NCBI GenBank assembly: GCA_015059435.1
Contig: SVAJ01000001.1
Coordinates: 1-64,000 of the forward strand
Direction: 5' to 3'
Origin: Bacillota bacterium
Lineage (GTDB): Bacteria; Bacillota_I; Bacilli_A; RF39; UBA660
DNA length: 64,000 nt
The notes under the pieces are model-generated. The model was given only the letters and a program-made list of their open reading frames with translations. It ran no database searches and was not told where the DNA came from. Of this stretch, positions 53,288-61,451 are shown piece after piece; the first letter of the stretch is position 1, and each line of letters begins with the position of its first letter. The translations under genes and the position numbers were made by a program.

Positions 53288-54442
53288 CTACGCTCCTAAC
53301 TTTACTTTTTCTGAGAAATATATACTCGGATATGCTATATATGGAATTTTAAACAATACTATACCTTTTATATCCTTATATTCTAAATCTATATTGTCCA
53401 CTGTTGGATTAGCATCTCCTTTGGTTCTATAATATGTTTTTCCATCTACTTTATCTGCTCCTACTAATCTATGTACAATACTTTTTCCATTGTTTGTATA
53501 TACTATTACAAGGCCTTCTTTTAATTCTTTCTCACTGCTTATTTTATTAATTATTACTGCATCACCTTTATTAATTTTAGGAGTCATTGATTCAGTTGCG
53601 ATACCTATGGCATAAATCTTGAAGTATCCTGATATTAGGCATACTAGAGCAACTATAAATGTAATAATTGGTATATCTGTAATTTGAAAAACTGATTTTT
53701 CAAATTGGTATTCTACTCCATTATAACTTTCATCTATTGTTCTTGATGCGAATAAATATATTAAGAATGGTAAGCATATACCAATCATTGATTCTATATA
53801 TTCACCTAAATTTGGTAGTAATGGCATTACAAATATGTATAAGTCCATTACTAATCTATATATAAGAGCAGGTTTATATCCTACATTATATGTTAAATAG
53901 CTAAGTATACTATTTTTCATTATTATTGGTAATATAGTAGCAGTTAATATCTTAAATGTTTCTCCTAAATCATTTAGATTAATAGATTTTACATTTAATA
54001 CTGTTTCAAATATTATAAGTAGAATTGTAAAAAATATAATTATCTTTATATTCTTTTTATTACCATTTATAAATACATATCTTAGTACTTCTGTACTAAT
54101 TATTATAAATATTGGAGCAAATACATTATTCATTATTGAATAGAATGTTAATGAGTAAGAATTTTTTAAGAAACCTACTATTAATCCTATTCCATAAGAT
54201 AATGCGAAAAACAATGTTATTTGCATTATAGTTATAATAGTTACTTGTTTGGTTAATGGTGTAAATTTATCTTTTCTATATCCGTAAAATGCTATAGCAA
54301 CAGCTGTAAATAATATCAATGCAGATGCACTAATAAATTCTATATACTTTAAATAATTAGTCACTATAAATAACTTATATATTACTATATATAATACAAA
54401 TGATATTAATAATACTGAGTTCTTAACATTTTTTAGTTTCAT
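53288..54442 (-). CDS. SipW-type signal peptidase I fused to a polytopic membrane domain
   Basis: 384 residues. Residues 1-260 hold eight or nine membrane segments, not usual for signal peptidases. The C-terminal part is an S26 peptidase: catalytic Ser in ATESMTPKINKGDAVIINK and, in place of the bacterial Lys, a His in SIVHRLVGAD, followed by the TKGDANPTVD box. Ser-His is the ER/archaeal type, to which Bacillus SipW belongs; SipW specifically matures TasA. Here a TasA-like protein is the gene before it and the giant protein two genes after. Confidence 0.85.
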   Translation of the reverse strand: MKLKNVKNSVLLISFVLYIVIYKLFIVTNYLKYIEFISASALILFTAVAIAFYGYRKDKFTPLTKQVTIITIMQITLFFALSYGIGLIVGFLKNSYSLTFYSIMNNVFAPIFIIISTEVLRYVFINGNKKNIKIIIFFTILLIIFETVLNVKSINLNDLGETFKILTATILPIIMKNSILSYLTYNVGYKPALIYRLVMDLYIFVMPLLPNLGEYIESMIGICLPFLIYLFASRTIDESYNGVEYQFEKSVFQITDIPIITFIVALVCLISGYFKIYAIGIATESMTPKINKGDAVIINKISSEKELKEGLVIVYTNNGKSIVHRLVGADKVDGKTYYRTKGDANPTVDNIDLEYKDIKGIVLFKIPYIAYPSIYFSEKVKLGA

Positions 54443-54513
54443 TATAGTACTCTCCTATTTGTTTTAATTCTTATACATATTAGATTAATATATATAAGAA
54501 ATAAAACAAGTTT

Positions 54514-54541
54514 AACTACTCTTAAATCATTAAGAGTAGTT
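54514..54541 (-). terminator. Terminator or attenuator after the TasA-like gene
   Basis: Stem AACTACTCTTA (54514-54524) and TAAGAGTAGTT (54531-54541), A-rich on the left. Since no promoter is evident before the signal peptidase gene, partial read-through would give much TasA-like protein and little peptidase. Confidence 0.75.
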
Positions 54542-54556
54542 ATATTGTTTTACTTG

Positions 54557-55096
54557 TTATCCTTGTATGAAGTTCATTGAGAAAGTTAATTCAGGATTTT
54601 GTTCAGCTACTGGTAATTGACTATTTGTAATATCTGTTCTATATTGAACGCGAACTTTTATAGTTCTAGATTGTCCTGCTGCAATTGTATCGTTTGCTTG
54701 TACTGCAGTTCCATTACTATATGTTACTGTGTATGTAGTGTATACTTTTTGATCATTACTTAACCCAAGTATTTGAGGAGTTGCTGATAATTTGGCAGGT
54801 AATGTTCCTCCATTAGTTACATTTACAGTAAATTCATAAAAGTCTCCTGGTTTAGCTAATGTTATTGCATAATTAATGTCTAGTTTACTACCACTAATTG
54901 CTGCTGGTGTTGTAGCAGTAACACTTCCTTCTGTTACAGTTAATGTTTCAAAGTGAACATCCCATGTGTTTTTGTTAATAGTTGTATTACCAGTAATAGT
55001 TAGTGTTGCTGTTAATGCAGCATAACCAATACTTATTCCAACTACTAATAATAAAATTGCAATAACAATATAATTCGTACGCTTATTACCTTTCAT
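54557..55096 (-). CDS. TasA/camelysin-like secreted fibre protein
   Basis: 179 residues. Basic start and hydrophobic signal (IAILLLVVGISIGYAALTAT) with likely SipW-type cleavage after the Ala-rich part. The mature part is beta-rich: NTTINKNTWDVHFETLTVTE, FYEFTVNVTNGGTLPAKLSA and LTFSMNFIQG. This matches the TasA/CalY (camelysin) family, whose Bacillus members build biofilm fibres. The same fold opens the giant protein at 48690. AAGGAGA precedes the ATG, and a near-perfect promoter drives it. Confidence 0.82.
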   Translation of the reverse strand: MKGNKRTNYIVIAILLLVVGISIGYAALTATLTITGNTTINKNTWDVHFETLTVTEGSVTATTPAAISGSKLDINYAITLAKPGDFYEFTVNVTNGGTLPAKLSATPQILGLSNDQKVYTTYTVTYSNGTAVQANDTIAAGQSRTIKVRVQYRTDITNSQLPVAEQNPELTFSMNFIQG

Positions 55097-55123
55097 ACTA
55101 ATTCTCCTTTCTATTATATCTTA

Positions 55124-55152
55124 ATTATAGTGGTTATTATTTCCAAAGTCAA
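55124..55152 (-). promoter_or_regulatory. Promoter of the TasA-like locus
   Basis: -35 TTGACT (55147-55152), 17-base spacer, -10 TATAAT (55124-55129), 28 bases before the start codon. One of the strongest sigma-A-like promoters in the window, in keeping with an abundant structural product. Confidence 0.82.
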
Positions 55153-55190
55153 TTTAGAATTAGTTTTTTTAGAAAAAAAAAGAACTATTT

Positions 55191-55358
55191 CTAATCCATT
55201 TTTTCTATCTTATTGTAAGCATCTTTTGTCATGTCTTTAGCCATGTTTTTCATACTACTAATCATATTGGAATTTTTCTTCATATACATGTAACCAGCCA
55301 TACCCATACTTGCTGCAGTTAATCCCATCATGATTCTATTTTTTGTTTTCATTTTCAC
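55191..55358 (-). CDS. Met-rich 55-residue membrane protein (YtxH-like)
   Basis: A GTG start at 55358 is preferred, six bases after AGAGGTG; an ATG at 55352 is the alternative. The 55-residue product has one hydrophobic stretch (MMGLTAASMGMAGYMYM) and then a charged tail with MKNMAKDMTKDAYNK. Thirteen of 55 residues are Met, far above usual. The layout of a short membrane segment and amphipathic tail recalls small YtxH-type stress proteins. It follows recD2 by 36 bases on the same strand. Confidence 0.65.
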   Translation of the reverse strand: MKMKTKNRIMMGLTAASMGMAGYMYMKKNSNMISSMKNMAKDMTKDAYNKIEKMD

Positions 55359-55394
55359 TTTTATCACCTCTATTTTTATTATGGTGATTTTTTA

Positions 55395-57587
55395 TTATTT
55401 TATACCATTTATTAAAAAATCTTTTATGGTAGTTCGTCTAATATCTGATGAATTATTATTGACAGCCTGTTTAAATGCATTTATATCACCTATTATATAT
55501 AGCATTTTCTTACTTCTAGTAATTCCTGTATATATTAATTTTCTATATAACATTTTATTAAAACTTTTTACCACTGGAATTATTACTACATCAAATTCAC
55601 TACCTTGAGCTTTATGAATCGATATAGCATAAGCTAGTCTAAATTTATTAAAATTTGATGGTGTATACTTTACATCATTATAATCAAAGTCTATATATAT
55701 TTCTTTTTTATTATTAGTTGTGATTTTAGAGATTATTCCAATATCTCCATTAAAAACATTTTCTTCAGGCATATTTGTTAATTCTATAACTTTATCTTCT
55801 TCTCTAAATGTAGTTTCTCCTACTAGTAATTCTTTTTTTTCTTTAGATTTTTTATTAAAAATAGATTGGATATTTTTATTAATGGCATCTATTCCATTAA
55901 TCGTTTTATACATCGGAGCTAGTATTTGAAATTCTTTATATGATAGATCTTTATATGTTTCTGATATTTCCATAATGTTTGACATTACTTCATTATCATT
56001 ACATTTTATAAAAGTTAAATCACTTGCATTATTAAATACATCCTCATTCACTATACCATTTCTAACATCGTAAGCTAATGTTAAAATATTCGAATCTTTT
56101 CCTTGACGATATAATTCATTTAGCTCTACTACATTTAGTTTATTACTTGATATTAAATCATGTAATACTTGTCCTGGTCCTACTGACGGTAATTGATAAG
56201 AATCTCCTACTATAACTACTCTACAGTTAGCAGATATTCCTCTAAGTAGGCTTGCCATTAAATTAGTATCGACCATACTAGCTTCGTCTAATATTATTAA
56301 TTTTACTTTACTTTTGTTATACTCATTAACTTGAAATCTATTAGATTCTTTTTGCCATTTTAAAAATCTATGAATTGTAGATGCTCTTACTAATGATATT
56401 TCACTCATTCTTTTAGCTGCTCTTCCTGTAGGCGCAAGTAAAGCTATACTCTCATCTAGAGCTTGATATGATAGTTTATTTATTGTTCTATACACTTCAA
56501 CTATTGCTTTTAAGATAGTTGTTTTTCCTGTTCCTGGCCCACCTGTTATTATTAAGAAGTTTTTAGTAATACTTTGTCTTATAGCTTCTAGTTGATCTTT
56601 ATTATATTTAATGGATAAGTTTGATTCTATTTCTTCTATATATGAATCTAAATTCTTGTATTTTATATCTTCTTTATTATTTAACATTCTAAATCTTTTA
56701 ACTATAAAACATTCATCTTCATACATTTCTCTAATATAGTATTTTTCTTCTTTTACAATTATTTCTAAATTCTTTTCTAAATCTTTAAGTATCTTATTAA
56801 ATTTCTTTTCATCTAACTCTTCTAATAGTATTTTTGGTAATGTTTTAAATATTTCTTCTTTTAAAAAATAACTATGTCCATATAAATTACTGACTTCATT
56901 CATAATATAAATAATAGCAGCTTTTATTCTTATATCGGCTGTTTTTTCTATACCATTTTTTAAGGCAATATAATCTACTTTTTTAAAAGTTAATTCGTTT
57001 ACATCTTTTATTACACTATAAATATTTTTATCTATAATATTTCTTGTTTCTTTTTTATATTTATTATAGATAATCATTGAGTCTCTGGTAGTAAATCCTA
57101 ATTCTTGTAGATATAGGATTGTTTCATAACTTGATTCATACTCTTTTAGTTTTTCATGTAAAACATCAATATTCTTTTTTGTTATAGTAGGTATTAATAT
57201 TAAATTATCAGGGTTTTCTAAAATTGTTTTTAGAGTATCTTTTCCTAATACATCTACTATTCTTTTAGCTTTCTTTTCACCTATACCTGGAAAAAGTCCG
57301 CTAGTTAGAAACTCTACTATCGAATCTTTTTCTTCTGGGCGTGCTCTTTCATAACTTTCTGTTTGAAATTGTTCTCCATATTTAGGATGATTAACTAAAT
57401 TACCATATAAAATATACGTATCCATATCATTTAATTCATGAAAATATCCAGTGAATGTTATAGTTTTATCTATATACTCTTCTAAATCTTCTGAGTTAGT
57501 ATCAAGTACTTTAAATAATCCTATATAATAACCATTACTATTTTCATATATGCTACGTTTATATTTTCCTTTGATGTATTTAGTCAT
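55395..57587 (-). CDS. recD2: RecD2-type ATP-dependent DNA helicase
   Basis: Start at ATG 57587 after GGGAGG; an upstream in-frame ATG (57620) lies in the mtaB end. About 730 residues. N-terminal OB-like and helix-hairpin-helix region (FPGIGEKKAKRIVD), then SF1B helicase motifs: Walker A IITGGPGTGKTT, motif II ILDEASMVD, VIVGDSYQLPSVGPGQ, and the C-terminal YAISIHKAQGSEFDVVIIPV. RecD2 unwinds DNA 5'-3' outside RecBCD and helps replication and repair in Bacillus and Deinococcus. Confidence 0.93.
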   Translation of the reverse strand: MTKYIKGKYKRSIYENSNGYYIGLFKVLDTNSEDLEEYIDKTITFTGYFHELNDMDTYILYGNLVNHPKYGEQFQTESYERARPEEKDSIVEFLTSGLFPGIGEKKAKRIVDVLGKDTLKTILENPDNLILIPTITKKNIDVLHEKLKEYESSYETILYLQELGFTTRDSMIIYNKYKKETRNIIDKNIYSVIKDVNELTFKKVDYIALKNGIEKTADIRIKAAIIYIMNEVSNLYGHSYFLKEEIFKTLPKILLEELDEKKFNKILKDLEKNLEIIVKEEKYYIREMYEDECFIVKRFRMLNNKEDIKYKNLDSYIEEIESNLSIKYNKDQLEAIRQSITKNFLIITGGPGTGKTTILKAIVEVYRTINKLSYQALDESIALLAPTGRAAKRMSEISLVRASTIHRFLKWQKESNRFQVNEYNKSKVKLIILDEASMVDTNLMASLLRGISANCRVVIVGDSYQLPSVGPGQVLHDLISSNKLNVVELNELYRQGKDSNILTLAYDVRNGIVNEDVFNNASDLTFIKCNDNEVMSNIMEISETYKDLSYKEFQILAPMYKTINGIDAINKNIQSIFNKKSKEKKELLVGETTFREEDKVIELTNMPEENVFNGDIGIISKITTNNKKEIYIDFDYNDVKYTPSNFNKFRLAYAISIHKAQGSEFDVVIIPVVKSFNKMLYRKLIYTGITRSKKMLYIIGDINAFKQAVNNNSSDIRRTTIKDFLINGIK

Positions 57588-57604
57588 ATTACCTCCCGAG
57601 TATT

Positions 57605-58876
57605 TTATTCTCCTATACAATATGGATAATTTATTTCTTTTATTGTTACTTTAATAAGTTCATTATGTGGTAGTTTTTTAGGTACTTTTACATGTAAGAA
57701 ATTACCTGTATGTCCAAGACTTACTCCATCTTTATATTCTTCAACTAAAACTTCTACTTCTTTTCCTAAATATTTTTTCATATAGTTAATTTCTAATTCA
57801 CGAGATACTTCTAACATTTTTCTAGCACGAGCTTTTTTTATTTCATTACTTAAGTGATTTGGTAATTCCATTGATTTTGTACCTTCTCTTTCACTATATG
57901 GGAATACATGGATTTTTGTGAATTTTAGTTTTTTTACTGTATCAATTGTATGCTCAAATAGTTCATCTGTTTCTCCAGGAAAACCTACTATTAAGTCTGT
58001 AGAAATAGATATTTCTGGTCTAATAGATCTTATTTCAGCTATTTTATTAAAGAAAAATTCTAGATTATATTTTCTATTCATTAGCTTTAATACTTCATCT
58101 GATCCTGCTTGTATTGGAATATGTAAGTGATCTACTATTATTTTAGAATTTTTAATAATATTTAGGACATCTTCATTTAATTCTGTTGTTTCTATTGATG
58201 ATATTCTTAATCTTTCTAAACCTTTTATTTGAACTAGTTTTTCTAAAAGATCTGCAAAAGAAGTATCTAGATCAACTCCATAACTTCCTGTATGTATACC
58301 AGTTAAGACAACTTCTTTATAACCGTTTTTTACTAAGTCTTTTACTTCACTTATTACTTTAGATTCTTCTTTACTACGACATTTACCGCGTACATATGGA
58401 ATTATACAATATGTACAGAAGTTTTCACATCCATCTTGTATTTTTACAAAAGCTCTTGTTCTACCTGGAAAACTATCTATATACATATCTTCAAATTCAT
58501 CTATTTCATTATCATAAAGTCTTTTTATTTTTTCTTTCTTATTAAAATATTCATCTAATAGTTCAACTATTTTAGACTTATCTTTATTACCAATAATTAT
58601 ATCTAGTCCAGGAATATCTACATCTTTGTTAGCTGCGACAAAACATCCCATTGCGACTACACAAGCATCAGGATTGTTTTTAATAGCTTTTCTAATCATT
58701 TTACGTGATTTAATATCAGATGTATTTGTAACTGTACAAGTATTAATTATATATACATCGCATTCATCATTAAAATCGCATATTTCATAACCAGCATTTT
58801 TTAATATATTAGAAACAAATTCTGATTCATACATATTAACCTTACACCCTAAACTTAAAATACCTACTTTTTTCAT
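57605..58876 (-). CDS. mtaB: tRNA t6A37 methylthiotransferase MtaB
   Basis: 423 residues. N-terminal UPF0004 domain with three Cys (GCKVNMYES; NTCTVTN; MGCFVA) for one Fe-S cluster; radical-SAM domain with CENFCTYCIIPYVRG (CxxxCxxC) for the second; C-terminal TRAM domain. MtaB adds a methylthio group to t6A37 of tRNAs reading ANN codons. Distinguished from MiaB by the short leader and TGIHTGSYG block. Recognisable extended -10 before it. Confidence 0.93.
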   Translation of the reverse strand: MKKVGILSLGCKVNMYESEFVSNILKNAGYEICDFNDECDVYIINTCTVTNTSDIKSRKMIRKAIKNNPDACVVAMGCFVAANKDVDIPGLDIIIGNKDKSKIVELLDEYFNKKEKIKRLYDNEIDEFEDMYIDSFPGRTRAFVKIQDGCENFCTYCIIPYVRGKCRSKEESKVISEVKDLVKNGYKEVVLTGIHTGSYGVDLDTSFADLLEKLVQIKGLERLRISSIETTELNEDVLNIIKNSKIIVDHLHIPIQAGSDEVLKLMNRKYNLEFFFNKIAEIRSIRPEISISTDLIVGFPGETDELFEHTIDTVKKLKFTKIHVFPYSEREGTKSMELPNHLSNEIKKARARKMLEVSRELEINYMKKYLGKEVEVLVEEYKDGVSLGHTGNFLHVKVPKKLPHNELIKVTIKEINYPYCIGE

Positions 58877-58903
58877 ATTATCACTGCTTCTTTCTCTTTT
58901 GAG

Positions 58904-58909
58904 ATTATA
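58904..58909 (-). promoter_or_regulatory. Possible extended -10 of mtaB
   Basis: Minus strand TGATATAAT; no clear -35 because the expected place is the terminator of the upstream gene. Confidence 0.4.
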
Positions 58910-58927
58910 TCATATCTGATAAAAAAA

Positions 58928-58950
58928 TAAAACTAGCTATACTAGTTTTA
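58928..58950 (-). terminator. Terminator after the 158-aa membrane protein gene
   Basis: Stem TAAAACTAG and CTAGTTTTA with a five-base loop and A-run on the left; separates the hisS-aspS unit from mtaB. Confidence 0.82.
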
Positions 58951-58954
58951 TTTC

Positions 58955-59431
58955 TTATATTTTCATCTTTAATTGATATGGCGTTTCATTGTTATCTATG
59001 TGTTCACGCATTTCTTGACATGTTTCTTCTGTCATTTCATCATACATTTTTATTATATTTTCTCTTTGCTTTTTTAAGTTATTTATTTGTTTTTTTACAT
59101 TATTTTCTTGATCACTTTTAGCTAAAGCATAAAGTCCAAATGTTGCCATACAACTAGCTAGTGTACCAAATCCTATTGGATTTATATTATTAGTAATAGC
59201 ACCAGTAATAATTAGGGTTCCTCCTAATGTTTCTAACAATGCGAAAGGACCATAGCTAAATATACTATCTAATTTCATAGTTTTAAGTTGTTCATTAATC
59301 TTTCTTGTTTCTTCTATACTTCTTTTTCTATTTATTTTGTATGTGTCTTTTTTAAATTCTTTATATGTTCTATTTTTTCCTTTAAAATCTTGACTGATAA
59401 TTTTACTATCATACTCTTTATCTTTATTCAT
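58955..59431 (-). CDS. Hypothetical membrane protein
   Basis: 158 residues. Highly charged first 55 residues, two membrane segments (about 62-80 and 86-104; LLETLGGTLIITGAITNNI), then a coiled-coil tail of 45 residues. No family recognised. The start lies one base after the stop of the lipoprotein gene, so the two are coupled and may act together at the membrane. Confidence 0.6.
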   Translation of the reverse strand: MNKDKEYDSKIISQDFKGKNRTYKEFKKDTYKINRKRSIEETRKINEQLKTMKLDSIFSYGPFALLETLGGTLIITGAITNNINPIGFGTLASCMATFGLYALAKSDQENNVKKQINNLKKQRENIIKMYDEMTEETCQEMREHIDNNETPYQLKMKI

Positions 59432-59432
59432 A

Positions 59433-60107
59433 TTAATTTACCTCTTTATAGTTATTATACCACTCACTAGCTTTTTCCTTGGCCTTTTTATATGCTTCTT
59501 TTGTTTGCTCTTTTGCTTCATCTACTACAGGTTTATATGGAGCATAGGCTTCTTTTATACTTTCTACGTCAGAAGTATATGCTTCCACTGTATTGTTGTA
59601 AGTTTCTTCACTTACTTTATTTTTATAGTTTTCTATGATAGATTTTTTTGTTTCTTTAAGTTTTTCTTTTACATTAGAATATGTTTTTTTAGACTTTTCT
59701 TTGATTGTTTCTTTATAATTTGGATATTTATTATTAATTTTTGTATCTATAGAATCAATTATATTTAAAACTTTTGTTTTGGCAGTATCACTTAATTCAT
59801 TAAATGTCATACCTTTAATAGTACCACCATAGAAAGCAAAGTCTGTTAAAGTTATAAATGTATTTTTTAACTTATTCTTTATTGTAATGCTTTCTTTTTT
59901 AGTAGTTAATTTATCTACTTCATCTTCAACATCATTAAGATACTTTACTAAATCATCTTCATTATTTGTTTCTTGTGTGTCTTTTATTATATTTTCTTGT
60001 TTTTGGTAATTATCATTAATATTTTTTGCTTCTTTTAATATGTCGTTTTTATCACATCCTGTTAGTAAAAAGATCATCATAACTATTAATACTAAATACT
60101 TCTTCAT
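59433..60107 (-). CDS. Hypothetical lipoprotein, helical
   Basis: The ATG at 60107, five bases after AGGTG, gives a 224-residue lipoprotein with lipobox LLTGC; an ATG at 60143 lies inside aspS. The mature part is Lys/Glu-rich and helical, with repeated YKxKxxEExY-like segments towards the end (AKEKASEWYNNYKEV). Family unknown. Encoded eleven bases after the aspS stop, so it is read from the T-box-controlled promoter unless another exists. Confidence 0.68.
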   Translation of the reverse strand: MKKYLVLIVMMIFLLTGCDKNDILKEAKNINDNYQKQENIIKDTQETNNEDDLVKYLNDVEDEVDKLTTKKESITIKNKLKNTFITLTDFAFYGGTIKGMTFNELSDTAKTKVLNIIDSIDTKINNKYPNYKETIKEKSKKTYSNVKEKLKETKKSIIENYKNKVSEETYNNTVEAYTSDVESIKEAYAPYKPVVDEAKEQTKEAYKKAKEKASEWYNNYKEVN

Positions 60108-60117
60108 ATGACACCTA

Positions 60118-61437
60118 TTATGGATTAAGTCTATTAGGCCCACGGAATAAGAATTCTGTTTCTTTTACACTTGGTATTCCTAATAATAACATTGTAAGTC
60201 TATCTAATCCTATACCGAATCCACCATGTGGAGGGCATCCATATTTGAAGAATTCTAAATAGAATTTAACATCATCTTTTAATCCTTTTTCTTCTGCATT
60301 TTTAACTAGTTCGTCATATCTATTTTCTCTTTGAGCACCACTTGTTATTTCTACTCCACGCCATAATAAGTCATACCCTAATAATACACCATTTTCATCT
60401 CTCATGTGATAGAATGCACGTTTATCAGCTGGATAATCAGTAACTAGTAAGAATTCATGATCAAACATATCTTTAGATAACTTGTAACATAATTTTTCTG
60501 CTTCTGTTGTTAGATCTGTTTTTTCACTTTCTTCTACTTTATAACCATAACGTTCTTCTAATTCTTTATAGATATCAGCTAATTTCATTTTAGGAAATGG
60601 TAATTTTGGTACTACTAAATCCATACCAAATACTTCTTTTATTTTATCTTTGTACTTATCACTAATTTTTTCAAATGCATAAGTAATAAGCTCTGCTTCT
60701 AAATTCATAACATCTTCATATGAATCAATATATGAAAATTCTACATCAAATCCAGTAAATTCTGTAGCATGTCTTGATGTATTAGAGTTTTCCGCTCTAA
60801 ATACTGGAGCTACTTCAAATATTCTGTTTAATCCTGCTGACATAGCCATTTGTTTGTAAAATTGTGGACTTTGAGCAAGATATGCTTTTCTATCAAAATA
60901 TTTAACTTCAAATACTTCGCTTCCAGATTCACTTGCTGCTCCTATTAGTTTTGGAGTATGTATTTCAGTAAATTCATTATTATATAAATATTCTCTCATA
61001 TACTTTGTTAATTCACTTTGAATTTGGAATATTAATGTATTTTTTTCATTTCGTAAATCTATAAATCTATAATCTAATCTAGTATCTATATTAACATTAT
61101 CTAGATCTTTAAAATTAAATGGTAATTCTTCTAGAGATTTAGAAGTTACTTCAATAGTTTCTGGAATAATTTCCATACCATTTAATTTTACTTTTGGACT
61201 TTCAACTAATTTACCAGTAATTTTTACTGTACTTTCTAATGGTAAGTTTTCAATTAGTTCTACCATTTCTTTATTTTTTTCTTCTGATTTTTCTATAGTA
61301 ACTTGTACTTTAGATTCATTATCTCTAATAATTACAAATTGTACCCATTGTAAGTTTCTAATGTTATCTACAAATCCTGATACAACTACTTCTTCATCAA
61401 AATGTTCTTTTAAGTTTTTTATACTAATGCTTTTCAT
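60118..61437 (-). CDS. aspS: Aspartyl-tRNA synthetase, archaeal/eukaryotic type
   Basis: 439 residues, shorter than the bacterial type (about 590) because it lacks the GAD insertion. N-terminal OB fold (VVVSGFVDNIRNLQWVQFVI), class II core with RHATEFTGFDVEFSY and YLAQSPQFYKQMAMSAGL, and the C-terminal GGFGIGLDRLTMLLLGIPSV ending RGPNRLNP. This is the archaeal-type enzyme found also in some Clostridia; such enzymes often charge both tRNA-Asp and tRNA-Asn and then need GatCAB. Encoded 14 bases after hisS. Confidence 0.92.
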   Translation of the reverse strand: MKSISIKNLKEHFDEEVVVSGFVDNIRNLQWVQFVIIRDNESKVQVTIEKSEEKNKEMVELIENLPLESTVKITGKLVESPKVKLNGMEIIPETIEVTSKSLEELPFNFKDLDNVNIDTRLDYRFIDLRNEKNTLIFQIQSELTKYMREYLYNNEFTEIHTPKLIGAASESGSEVFEVKYFDRKAYLAQSPQFYKQMAMSAGLNRIFEVAPVFRAENSNTSRHATEFTGFDVEFSYIDSYEDVMNLEAELITYAFEKISDKYKDKIKEVFGMDLVVPKLPFPKMKLADIYKELEERYGYKVEESEKTDLTTEAEKLCYKLSKDMFDHEFLLVTDYPADKRAFYHMRDENGVLLGYDLLWRGVEITSGAQRENRYDELVKNAEEKGLKDDVKFYLEFFKYGCPPHGGFGIGLDRLTMLLLGIPSVKETEFLFRGPNRLNP

Positions 61438-61451
61438 TTTTTACCTCTTTT

